This document shows positions 13,248 through 24,180 of a stretch of DNA of 64,000 nt, in pieces; position 1 is the stretch's first letter; the number at the start of each line of letters is the position of its first letter. Source of the stretch: Petrosia ficiformis (Eukaryota > Porifera > Demospongiae > Haplosclerida > Petrosiidae). The position numbers and the translations under genes are program-made. The notes below the pieces were generated by a model. That model was not told the DNA's origin and did no database searches. It was given only the letters and a program-made list of their open reading frames with translations. The DNA lies in assembly GCA_947044365.1 (NCBI GenBank), contig OX345639.1:3406001-3470000 (forward strand), in the 5' to 3' direction.

Positions 13248-16200
13248 TATATTACATATAAAGTCATTGTATCCTAATTTTGAGGTCATTATGAATGTGA
13301 ACAGACTTTAATTTTATTTTTATTTAATGTTTATATGTAGAGTATGTATTATAGTATTTGCTATACCAGTGGATCTATTGGATGAGACTGCTGACTTATG
13401 CTGCTCCGATCACTACGTGATGATGCTCCAGAGTGCAATGAAACTAGATTGAAATAGGATGAATACAATCACTAATAATAATAATTTAAACTATGTATCT
13501 ATAATAGATAAATCGATCACCCAAATCCCCAAACTCGTCTCTGGAGCTAAAGGTCTGTTATAAATAATTTCAAAAGAAGTAGCTCACTGTTACCCAGTAC
13601 ACTAAACTAAACAATGTTTTAATTACTAATGATCCTATCTACCTGTATCTCCACGATGTAGTTTCAGAAATGTAGATGAGTTTCCTCTCTCTGTTTTGTT
13701 TCTATGATGATGGTGAATCTCTTGTGGATTATCGGTAGATACAGATCGTTGAAATAATCCGAACAAAGATGGATGGCTAAATTGGCTATGCATTTTATGT
13801 CTGTGAATTAACTCTTCCTTAACATTAGTGTTTTCATTGGTTTCTGTTTCTATGACAACCACTTCAGGGTATGTTTCAGGGATTGTCTCAGGGTGTGGTT
13901 CAACAGGTTGAGATGAATCATTTGTAGGAGAATGTGATTTAGGTATTACATTAAATTTAACTACTGGTTTGCTCATATTATCTCTGCTTTCACCATGATA
14001 TTTCAACAACTGTAAACCAACCTGGACATCCTGTTGCCAGTTACTGACCTCCGCCTTTAACTGTGTGTCCAATTCTCCTATATCATCCCCATGTCGCTCT
14101 CCTATATCTGTGTCTTCCTTGTGGTCAGTTTCCTCAGAGTCAAAATCAGAACCAACAAAGAAATGTTTCTTTTTATTCTCAATAGATATTTTTTGACTCT
14201 GATCAGGTATCTTTCTTACTGCAAAAGGCGACTGCTTTTTTCCATCCGTTTCATCTCCATTAGGCTGGAAGAATGTTTGAGGATCTATTCCAGCCAAATG
14301 CATAGATAGAAGTCCAAGAGTAGCTGAAACACTCCACAAACCAGCTTGAAAACATGTTGGTTTCACGACTTGATAGTCTGAATATTCTTCTTCGGTATCA
14401 CTGATGTAGTAGCATGTATCGTCTTCTCTCATGATATATCTTATTCCTGGATTAAAAATTATCTTATCTTGATTTGCTTGTCTGACACCAAGTAAAACTA
14501 CATGAAATCTAAAAGATATTAATGGATGAATTGGTGGGTAGATGAATGGATGTATGGGTACATGGATGGATGAATGGATGGATGAATGGATAAATGAGTT
14601 GGATGCATGGATGGGTACTTGGTAGATGAATGGGTAGATGAATGGGTAGATAAATGGATAAATGAGATGGATGGATGGATACATGGATGGATGAATGGAT
14701 GGATGGTTGGTTGAGTAGATGGATGGCTGAATGAATGGATGAATGGAAGAGATGAATAGATGGATGATGAATACATGGATGAATCACTGGATGAATGGTT
14801 GGATGAATGAATGGATGGATGTGTAGATAGAGAGAATTAATTCTTACTTGCGATATGCAACAACAGAAGAAAAGAGAAAATTTTTACCACCAAAATGATG
14901 GAAATATCGGCTCTCACTGAGTCTGATTTGATATATTTCACAAGGTGAGCACTTCTCAAACCAATTGTAGTCGGAGTTCTGAAAATCTCTCCCTCTAACA
15001 GACAGGAAAAGGGTAATAGAAAATATAATATTATTCTACTGTCCACACACATATAGTCTTGAGCTAAACATTTCCCAAAATAATAAATATATAAAACATA
15101 CGTGTAGGAAAGATAAAATTAATGGATGGGCACTTAATCAATATCTATACAGTCTTTGCCAATGTTGGGGAGCAGAGGGGGGGGGGGGACATGCCACTGG
15201 TTCCTAAACAAATATTACAACTTTCTTTTAAGCACAATAAATTCTCTTTCTAATTAATTTTAATAATAACATTTGCAGCTGGAAGGCCTTTATTATCTAA
15301 TGGCAAGGTCAAAATATTGTTAATTTATGTTTAATAGAACAGGTCCAGGAATATACAATGAACACAATAGAAAAACTCTACGAAATAGACTATAAAATAT
15401 GCAATAAATTGCGATAGTGAAGGACTACTTACTCATAGGTAAACGTGTGCATCAAAAGAGCAGCTATGGTTGATATACCAGGACACAATGTATTCAGTGC
15501 TAGCAATGAGTTTGTCAACTCTCTTTCACACACTATCTCATCTGTAGGTCAAAGTACAAAGGTTAAAGGTCATGATATGGTATACATTCATTACACACCT
15601 GCAACATGTAAATGTATTCTATTCTCTGGTCTGATAATCTGTACGTATAATTTACACTTTGGAGCATAAGCTTTCACTGTCCAGGCACAGAGAATAGTGT
15701 GTCTATCCTGAGAAAAGAGATATCAAATAGATGAAAAAGGTAAGAGCAATGCTTACTGCAGTTTCAGTACTTCCTGTTGTCTTTGTGGTACGAATAAAGC
15801 AAGCAGTTGCTGTCCTCGCTCTGAAGTATCAAATATTGACTCACTCGAAAATCAATCATTACTAAAATCACTTACTTTGCTCGTGCTAAATCTGATTGCC
15901 TCAGACCAGATCCAAGAAGAAGTCTAATACGTTCAGACCACACTGGATGATGCTGTAAATGTTTTATTCCACCAATTACCTGCTGTTCAGTGAGTATTAC
16001 ACACTGTGTATCCTATATATAGCCAATTAGCCATACATACATGTTATTACAATAAATATAGTGGATATGTATGTGTGTGTGTATGTGTGCATGTGTGTGT
16101 AACAGTGTGTAGGTTAAAGGTAAATGTCTTTGTGAATGTGTGTGTGTGTGTGTGCGTTTGTGCATTTGTGTGTGTGACTGTGTGTGTTATGTATTGGTGT

Positions 16201-17035
16201 GCCTGTGTGTACTTATATATGTGTGTGTACTTGTATATGTGTGTGTACCATTTGTTTTGGGTCAGCATAAAATTCATTCAAAAAATCCCTCAATACTAAT
16301 GGTTTTAGAGACACTGCAATAAAAAGGACATGTCTACCAGAACCTCTCATTTTAAATTCACTATAGTGCTTTCGATGAAGTTGAAACGAATTCCATAATT
16401 TCTCAAGCTGTGAAAATATTACATACATACATTGTATATACATACATACATACATACATACATACACGCACACACACATACATACATGTATACACACACA
16501 CATACATACATATATACACATACATACATCAAAACTGAGTTCATGTTCGTGTACATCCACGGGTTCAATCACTATGGTAACTATACTGTGTATGTGAACT
16601 GCATTTTAGGAAGTGAGTTTGAAGTACTTTAGTATTTACACTACACATATATACAAGAAGCTTTATTCGTGTTTCCATACCAGATTTTAATGAGTTTCTA
16701 ATGAGCTCAGTTTCAATTCAACTTCCATTTCATATACACATACTTTTGATGGTAAGTAGACTAATGCAATTATAATGAATATAGTGAGAAATAGTTTTCC
16801 TGTCCAGTGTCCAGGAGAGATATCACCATATCCAACTGTACTGAATGTAACAACAGTGAACCAATACGAGTTAAACAAGTCAATCCTGTTTCCAAGACGC
16901 TCAAAATGATGAATAAAACAGATGCTAATAAAATGAAATAGTGCATGTATGCATGCATGCATGTATGTATGTATGTATGTATGTATGCATGTATGTATGT
17001 ATGTATGTATGTATGTATGTATGTATGTATGTATG

Positions 17036-17069
<34 letters not shown>

Positions 17070-20000
17070 TGTATGTATGTATGTATGTATGTATGTATGT
17101 ATGTATGCATGTATGTATGTATGTATGTATGTATGTATGTATGTATATATGTATGTATGTATGTATGTATGTACGTATGTATGTATGTATGTATGTATGC
17201 ATGCATGCATGTATGTATGTATGTATGTATGTATGTATGTATGTATATATGTATGTATGTATGTATGTATAGATATATATTATAACGTACAATGATATAA
17301 AGAAACACATTAGAAATGTAATCAAGCTTATAAAAGTGGTACGCAATTCCTGATCATGTTTGAAGAAACTACCCTGACTATGTTGTTGTAATAAAAACAT
17401 GAATATACGACGAGCAGGCCAACAATAGAGAAATGAAGGAATGAAGAGTTGATGTAAACAAGAGGGTGAGAAAATCTACAGGAATTAAACACACACTAGT
17501 ACACACACTAGTACACACACTAGTACACACACACTAGTACACACACTAGTACACACACTAGAACACACACAAGTACACACACACTAGTACACACACTAGC
17601 ACACACACTAGTACACACACTAGAACACACACAAGTACACACACACTAGTACACACACTAGTACACACACAAGTACACACACAAGTACACACACTAGTAC
17701 ACACACAAGTACACACACACTAGTACACACACTAGTACACACACAAGTACACACACTAGTACACATACTAGCACACACACTAGTACACACACAAGTACAC
17801 ACACAAGTACACACACTAGTACACACACTAGTACACACACAAGTACACACACAAGTACACACACTAGAACACACACACTAGTACACACACTAGTACACAC
17901 ACTAGAACACACACAAGTACACACACACTAGTACACACACTAGCACACACACTAGTACACACACTAGAACACACACAAGTACACACACACTAGTACACAC
18001 ACTAGTACACACACAAGTACACACACAAGTACACACACTAGTACACACACTAGTACACACACAAGTACACACACAAGTACACACACTAGAACACACACAC
18101 TAGTACACACACAAGTACACACACAAGTACACACACTAGTACACACACTAGTACACACACAAGTACACACACACTAGTACACACACTAGTACACACACAA
18201 GTACACACACACTAGTACACACACTAGTACACACACAAGTACACACACTAGTACACATACTAGCACACACACAAGTACACACACACTAGTACACACACTA
18301 GCACACACACTAGTACACACACTAGAATACACACAAGTACACACACACTAGTACACACACTAGAACACACACAAGTACACACACACTAGTACACACACTA
18401 GTACACACACTAGTACACACACATACATACATACAAACATACAAACATACATACAGTGATGAAAAACATCATTCCTAGTATAGCTATTAAAAATATATTA
18501 AAGTCAAAGTTACGCCAAAAATGTCTGAAGAGTGATCCCTGTGTGTAAAATACAATGATGCAATTACTACATTGTTAATAATGGACTCTTTCTTACATGA
18601 AATTCTTGTCTGACATAAATTGCAAAACATGCTGCACAGAGGCATATGAATGATAATAGCATCTGGAGGGATAGATTGATAGATGAACGGATAAATAGAT
18701 GAATAGATAGAGAGATGGATAAATGGATGGATGGACGGATAGATGAATCAATCTGTATTAAGAGCATGTGACTACCTGAAGAGTCCATATTGGGTAAGGC
18801 TTTGGTACTAGGATCAAGTCAAGCCTAACAATTAAACAGTTTATAAACAGATAGATAGATGAATAGACAGATACATAAATAGATAGATAGATTAACATAG
18901 AGATGGATAGAGAGAGTTAGGTATTCATTCATACCAATCATTGTCAGAAAAATTCACAGTTTTTTTATAACATTCGATTGTTACATCATCTTTTTTATTT
19001 TGAAATACATCAATAGTAATAGCCTCTACTAAATATAATACGACTATCAATATAGTTAGACTTAATCCAGTGATCCGGAAAAATTCACCTGTGATAAATA
19101 TAAATATTTCAATAGTAATAATGAACTACTTACAGTATAGGTCAATAAAATATCACCACACAGTAAAAGTAATTATCTTAAAGTCTGTTCACATTCATGA
19201 TTCCCTCAAAATTATATGATGACTTTATATAATATAGTGTATAGTTTAATGTCATAAGGTTAATACATGATTATACTGTAACTAAATAATGAAGAAATAA
19301 GTTGAAGTTTGACATACACAAAAAAGAACGGGAAGGATAATTATATGAAAATAGTGCTGATAAAAAGATTGTTGGTCATTCCAAACTAAAGTTATGAACA
19401 TTTTTCCAAGGACAAGGTGAACGTGAATGACCTACTGTCAGTATACTGTCTCACTACTGTGGTGTTGTATAGCGATTACTGTTAAAACTACTGTTGAACT
19501 ATTGTAGTGTGGAAATGAAACTATTGAGTAATTACTTTACTCTATGATGACTTTTTATTGACATAGTAATAATAAGGCATTAGAATTGAAATGTTTGAAT
19601 TGAAATGATTCTGGAATTTCCACATTTAGTGTAAATTAGGTAGAATTTTGACTTGACTGATGCTATCAAATGAATGAGAATTAAATTGGATGTTCCCTTG
19701 GATTGGTACAATTCCAAAGCAATTCCATTTTTGAAAATGAACATATTGTATGTGATAAAGATTTAACAGTGCTGACTGCTTGTGTCTACACATTTTATAT
19801 TATTACTTATTAGGTTTTATTATTGCCCTTGAATGTTGAATTCTATTGGTGTCATTGAAATAGTTAATTTCTTGCTCTGATGCGGATTAGTGTAGTGGAA
19901 TTCACAACACTACTTGCAGTAATTGGAATGGAATTTGAGTTCTGATAGAATGGAATTGGAATCTCCTTAAATTAAAAATTAATTTACTGGAATTGAATTG

Positions 20001-22010
20001 AAGTAACTATAACCTTAAATCTGGAGACTGAATCATTCCATATCTTGGCCAATGCCCTGAGGTCACTAATAATGAACCACATAGGATGACAGTAGTTAAA
20101 AAGCTGCACACATGTAACTGTACTGATCGAGTTCTATCAGTTTATATATATCTCACAAGCAACCTGCAGTTTTATACAATAATATACTATATTTCTGGTA
20201 ATACGATGTAACATTATATAATCTCCTCCAAAAGCTAGCTATACTACTGTCAATCTCAGTAATGAATGATATTTTTTTAAAAATCATTAATTCCAGTCCC
20301 AGTCCACAAAGTACTTACTAAAGGTTGTTCTGTGTTCACCATGACCTCTGAAAAATGTTAGTTTTGGAATGACCAACAATGTTTTTACTATTTACATACA
20401 TATAATTATCCCGTTCTTTCAATCCATTACTTCATTATTGAGTTACAGTATAATCATGTATTAACCTTATGACATTAAACTATACACTATAGTACATATA
20501 AAGTCCTAATTTTGAGGTCATGCATTAATATGAACAGACTTTAGCAGCTGCTATTTATAGACATTTGAACAGAAACCAACACATGCTCCATTAAAACCTG
20601 TTATATCGTTAAGCTTTGTGACCCAAGGACTGATACAGTAAACCATACATTGTAATAATATATTATTATGGTATACATTAATGCTGTTTTAGTATAACTA
20701 TAGCAACTACTTTTAGTTATAGTTACAGTATGAGTAGTTTACTTCAGTATTTGTACTTAGTCGTATTTTAAGTATATTTTGTGTTTTGAAATAACAATTA
20801 TTTGTACTGTATTTGTAATTGAAAATGTATTTCAAAAATCTCTATATACTTGATAAATACACTGTCCTTTCATGAAGTTTGTTGGTGATAACTAAAGAAA
20901 ATGCTGGAATTTTAGCACATACATTATCACACATTCTTTGTTAAGTACAGACAAATAAGTATTTAGAGATGTATTTGAAGTACTTTAAAAGTATTTGTAT
21001 TTGTATTTCAAACATACTGAAAAGAAAAGTAATTGCACTTGTATTTTCCTATTTGTCAAGTATTTGTGACACATATTTGACCCCAAGTCTGGTCTATATA
21101 TATACATGTACTAGTTACACTGTAAATTACACATTAACTTAATTGATAGCTGTAAATAGTGAAGTCATTCAGCTATAGATTCGTAATTTAATGAACCACT
21201 CATGGTATTGATGCTATTAATTATAATTTATGTAATTATAATATAAACTGCAATTAAATCAGCTCCTATAACCATTGGTAGTATTCAATACTTCTATTTC
21301 ACAAACACAGACTGCTGTCTATATCACTTGAAATAGATGATGAATATACATGGTCAATTACAATGCAATGTAATATATTACTATTACTATTACTATTACC
21401 TCCTAAGTCAATGTAATATATTACTATTACTATTATCTATTACTATTACCTTCTAAGTCAATGTAATATATTACTATTACTATTACTATTATGTCTGATC
21501 ATGATATTTGATAAGATTACATAGCAAACTTGTTATACACATTCACTTTGACCTCAGAAAAATGTTTCATAACTTTAGTTGGAATAATCTTTTTACCTGC
21601 ACCATTTTCATATAATTATCCTTCCTGTTCTTTTTTGTATATGTCAAATTGCAATCTATTGCTTCATTATTGAGTTACAGTATAATCTTATGACATTAAA
21701 CTATACATAATTCTACATATAAAGTCATCACATCCTAATTTTGAGGTCATCATGAATGTGAACATATCTTTTCAGATAGCTCTAATATATACATATATAT
21801 ATATAATTATATATATGTATCCATAATTAATACGAACATATTTTTTGGAAATATAAGAATTACAGACCAACATCTGTTATTAATAGCAAAGTTCCTTAGT
21901 AATTATGTTTTAATAATGTCATCTCACTTGTTTTTGGATGTTTCAGTGATATATATACAAGCCTTTGACGAAATGTTTTACCGTGTGAATAACGTTTAAC
22001 AAGGATTATT
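7738..22010 (-). CDS. KCNT: Slo2/KCNT-type large-conductance potassium channel
   Basis: Plasma-membrane K+ channel subunit of the Slack/Slick family, which is sodium-activated in other animals. Supported exons include 21928-22010 ([18 protein letters not shown]), 18935-19088 (membrane segment), 18776-18824, 18597-18662, 18455-18538, 17291-17475 and 16744-16924 (pore, filter TVGYGD). Then come RCK-domain exons: ~16320-16410 and ~16260 ([20 protein letters not shown]), ~15600-15950, ~14850-15000, ~13635-14515, ~13380-13450, 12450-12715, ~11720-11930, ~11560-11632, ~10390-10534, ~10095-10235, ~9470-9645, ~9100-9210, ~8935-9032, ~8583-8670 and 7738-8029. The C-terminal RCK region has [17 protein letters not shown] and [19 protein letters not shown], collinear with Slack. 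The family linker between the RCK domains is enlarged and acidic. The N-terminal start exon was not found upstream of 22010. Many introns are microsatellites or MITEs. Confidence 0.92.
9290..9460. repeat. CATA/TGCA microsatellite
   Basis: Tetranucleotide tract (ACAT, ACGT and GCAT variants) in a channel intron, directly next to the exon encoding SGFLWK. All frames across it are open but are repeat translations. Confidence 0.95.
9896..10090 (+). mobile_element. MITE family A, 5'-diverged copy
   Basis: Shares the interior (TTTTTACCTGCACCATTTTC, ATTAACCTTATGACATTAAA) and right end (GAATGTGAACAGACTTTAG) with the family. The left ~50 bp are replaced or diverged. Confidence 0.75.
10535..11460 (-). 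repeat. Large array of acceptor-like units in a channel intron
   Basis: About 920 bp of units reading, on the gene's strand, CTATTTATAG|TATTAGTATT or CTATTTATAG|TATCAGTATT, with interspersed TTGTGGTATTAG variants. The genuine acceptor next to it reads CTTATAG|TATGAATGAT (exon ending near 10534), so the unit resembles the true 3' splice junction and supplies dozens of TAG acceptor-like sites just upstream of it. Confidence 0.9.
11955..12450. repeat. (GATA)n/(GGTA)n microsatellite
   Basis: About 490 bp of GATA tetranucleotides with GGTA and AAATA interruptions in a channel intron. The Tyr-Leu-Ser-Ile frames across it are not genes. Confidence 0.97.
12849..12968. mobile_element. Small fold-back element
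   Basis: Inverted arms of about 35 bp (CAATAGATGTATTGTTTGAG... and ...CTCAAACAATACATCTATTG) around a ~50-bp loop in a channel intron. This looks like a short MITE. Confidence 0.7.
13105..13311 (+). mobile_element. MITE family A, 5'-truncated copy with TA expansion
   Basis: Interior and right end match the family (TTACAGTATAATCATGTATT, TGAATGTGAACAGACTTTA). An (AT)n expansion interrupts the usual CTATACACTATA stretch at about 13218-13245. Confidence 0.75.
14520..14825. repeat. (GGAT)n/(GAAT)n microsatellite
   Basis: About 300 bp of GGAT and GAAT tetranucleotides in a channel intron directly beside the exon encoding [10 protein letters not shown]. The His/Ser/Pro-rich frame extending that exon is repeat translation. 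Confidence 0.95.
16935..17275. repeat. (ATGT)n microsatellite
   Basis: About 340 bp of ATGT with scattered GCAT and ATAT units, in the intron between the exon 17291-17475 and the pore exon 16744-16924. All six frames are open across it, and none is a gene. Confidence 0.98.
17485..18450. repeat. CACACTAGTACA minisatellite
   Basis: About 960 bp of ACACACACTAGTACACACAC and ACACAAGTAC units with a visible higher-order pattern of repeated blocks, ending in an ACAT tract. It occupies the intron between exons 18455-18538 and 17291-17475. The Cys/Val-rich frames are artefacts. Confidence 0.97.
19182..19433 (-). mobile_element. MITE family A, complete inverted copy
   Basis: Full-length copy in reverse orientation: starts AAGTCTGTTCACATTCATGA and ends GGTGAACGTGAATGACC. 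It lies in the ~2.8-kb channel intron 19089-21927. Confidence 0.85.
20320..20545 (+). mobile_element. MITE family A copy
   Basis: GTTCACCATGACCTCTGAAA at the left and ATATGAACAGACTTTAG at the right, with small internal deletions. Same channel intron as the copy at 19182. Confidence 0.75.
20740..21092. mobile_element. MITE family B, diverged copy
   Basis: AT-rich element dominated by TATTTGTATTT/AAATACAAATA motifs, ending TTTGACCCCAAGTCTGG. It matches the inverted ends of the element at 22085-22490. The left boundary is approximate. Confidence 0.55.
21535..21768 (+). mobile_element. MITE family A copy
   Basis: CATTCACTTTGACCTCAGAA at the left and GGTCATCATGAATGTGAACA at the right, with the family interior between. 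It ends about 160 bp from the channel exon at 21928. Confidence 0.78.
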
Positions 22011-22084
22011 CTACAGAATAAGAAGAAAGAGATAATAACTTGATCCCATCCACATGATACATAATTATTTAGATCAGTAATATA

Positions 22085-22490
22085 CAGGGTTGGGGTCAAT
22101 TACATTTGTATTTGACTGTATTTAAATACATTTTGGAGTACATGTGTATTTGTATTTGAAGATCGCAGTCTAAGGTATTCATATTTGTAATTCAAATTTA
22201 TGGCCAAATAGGTGTAGCTTATATGACAAATTGTTTGAAACACTCATGTTTGTGAAGTGCAATTATGTGAAATAAAACTATATAATACCTTTCAATATAG
22301 TTACAATGTTAACTTTAATATTTACTATGCTATTCCGGCCGGCCACAGAATAGGGATTATACATGTAATTGAAAAGTATTGAAATTACTTTGAAATGTAT
22401 TTGTATTATGTAGTAACTGTATTGTTCTATTGCACTGGGTGTAAAGTATTTATATTTAAATACTTTCATAGTAATTGACCCTAGCCCTGG
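22085..22490. mobile_element. MITE family B
   Basis: Terminal inverted repeats CAGGGTTGGGGTCAATTAC (left) and GTAATTGACCCTAGCCCTGG (right) enclose ~370 bp of TATTTGTATTTAAATA-type sequence. It lies just 5' of the first recognised channel exon. Confidence 0.72.
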
Positions 22491-23136
22491 TTTTATAAGT
22501 GCCAACGAAGGCCTCCAGTTATGTGCTTTCTTTATTTAATACAATCTTTGGTGTAATGCTGATCTAGTCAACCAAATAATATAAGTCTACTAAATCAACA
22601 ACGACATAAAGGAAGGATGTCCTTTGAACTCTTCACATAAATACTCTAGATGCCAGCAACACATAGTAGGTATCTCTACTGCTTGATATTTATTAGTCTT
22701 GTGAACCAGAGCCTCGCTGGTCTAATGAAGGAAGGATGTTGTCCAAACTCTTTCCCAAAATAATATATTTTGTTATGATCATGTCAGTTGCTCTGTGAAA
22801 AGTGGTCTTATAAGTATGATAATTAGGAATAAAATCGTACATGCTATTTCTTGCCACATTGCTAACATTTGATATCTTACGAAGAACAATAGTTGTTCTT
22901 TCTGAATAATAAGTTTAGTGGTTTTCTGCACAAAATGGGGAAATAGCAAGTGTGATAAATTAAGTCAAAATTAACATAATCATTATGCAGCATATAATTA
23001 GGGCAATCCTGAGTAAGCCCTAGATCTACGAATATTGTAATCTTGCTTGCTTGGTACTTTGATGGACATTTTCTTATTTATTCAATGCAATTCTTGCTTG
23101 CTCTGGCTTACCCATCGGATGAGTATCATCTGTCGG
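22491..23136. other. No recognisable gene
   Basis: AT-rich sequence without a supportable exon. The missing 5' exon(s) of the potassium channel could lie here, but none could be identified by splice sites and homology. Confidence 0.5.
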
Positions 23137-23570
23137 TATCGTGCGGGTTCGCCTACTCTGCGTTTGCCTACTTGAAATTTATGCACTAATTCCACATTTG
23201 CCTACGTATACCGTATATTTAATTAACCAAAATATTTAAAGAAATTCTCTGCTAGCTGTATAGAAACATTGAACCCAGGAAATAGGCACGAGCGCGTAGC
23301 GCGAGCCCTCCGTAAAGGTGGCTAAAGCTGTTAGTTACCGAGCAAAGCGAGGCAGTAGGCCTATCATTGTTAGGTTATCATCAGAACAAGGTTATATATT
23401 TATCGAATGTTTTATTCATGCAATTCACAGAACACACCCCACTGAAATTAAGCATCAAAAACTAAATATTTTGGTTAATTAGATATACAGTATTACGTAA
23501 GCAAATGTGGAATTATTGCATAAATTTCGAGTAGGCAAAAACGGAGTAGGCGAACCTGGCATAATTCCAT
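23137..23570. mobile_element. Fold-back MITE family C, copy 1
   Basis: Long inverted repeats of roughly 100-130 bp. The left arm contains GGTTCGCCTACT, TTGCCTACTTGAAATTTATG and TTAATTAACCAAAATATT; the right arm holds their reverse complements and ends AGTAGGCGAACCTGGCATAA. The interior is GC-richer (CGAGCGCGTAGCGCGAGCCC). A second copy is at 60918-61631. Confidence 0.85.
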
Positions 23571-23710
23571 CTGTCTAGTTATCTATTATAGTATGTTAGA
23601 GCAGAGATTATCATTTTAGAAATCAGAGACTAAGCTGGCAATTTTTACGACTCTAACTGGTATAGAATACATGTTTTATTATCCAATCATAACTTTATTC
23701 ACAAACTGAG

Positions 23711-24037
23711 TTATTTATGGTTTAGGAAACGATACATATCTTGGTTTGGTGATAAAGTACTGTCATAACTAATACCAACGTACTCATTTGCATGTGATTG
23801 AATAGTAGTAGATGAAAATAATCCTTCTATTGCCTCCTTGACACTGACTTGTCCTTGTTTGCCTTTCTCTCTATCTGGGATGGGATCGGAATCATCAGTA
23901 GCATCACTGTCATCACTGTCAGAATCCTCGTTCTCTTCATCTACAGTTGGGATTTCCAATAATTCAGTATATTTTCTACTCGGTTTCTTTCTGAGAGGAG
24001 ACCTCTGTGTTGCTTCAGAGTCGTTATTATCAGACAT
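23711..24037 (-). CDS. Small acidic protein of unknown function
   Basis: An uninterrupted 108-codon frame starting MSDNNDSEATQRSPLRKKPS and ending MYRFLNHK-stop. The N-terminal third is basic and Ser-rich. Residues ~30-55 form a low-complexity acidic Asp/Ser/Glu stretch (likely disordered, with casein-kinase-2-like sites), and the C-terminal half is less biased (SVKEAIEGLF, YVGISYDS). No signal peptide or membrane segment. I do not recognise the family. The non-repetitive composition and the head-to-head position with VARS, 143 bp apart, argue that it is a real gene. It could be one exon of a larger one. Confidence 0.6.
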   Translation of the reverse strand: MSDNNDSEATQRSPLRKKPSRKYTELLEIPTVDEENEDSDSDDSDATDDSDPIPDREKGKQGQVSVKEAIEGLFSSTTIQSHANEYVGISYDSTLSPNQDMYRFLNHK

Positions 24038-24180
24038 TATTTATAAAAGAGCTTGATTGTACAAACAAACATTGCTGCAATGCCGATGAGAAGGTGTGGC
24101 ACAAAGAGTAATTCAGTACGGAGTTATACGGAGTTAAACCACGTGGTTGCACAAGTAGTGTTAGGGCTTGCATCATTGTT
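24038..24180. promoter_or_regulatory. Probable bidirectional promoter
   Basis: The 143 bp between the start codons of the divergent small acidic protein gene and VARS must hold both 5' leaders and promoters. No TATA box is obvious. The sequence is locally richer in CG and contains the palindrome CCACGTGG. Confidence 0.5.

Noticed and set aside
16687..17400. 237-residue Tyr-Ile-His-Thr-rich open frame
   Set aside because: It is the translation of an ATGT microsatellite joining two real channel exons across an intron; splice sites at 17291 and 16924 exclude it.
17485..18450. Cys-Val-rich protein frames (e.g. [10 protein letters not shown])
   Set aside because: Translation of the CACACTAGTACA minisatellite; equally open on other frames and without splice or homology support.
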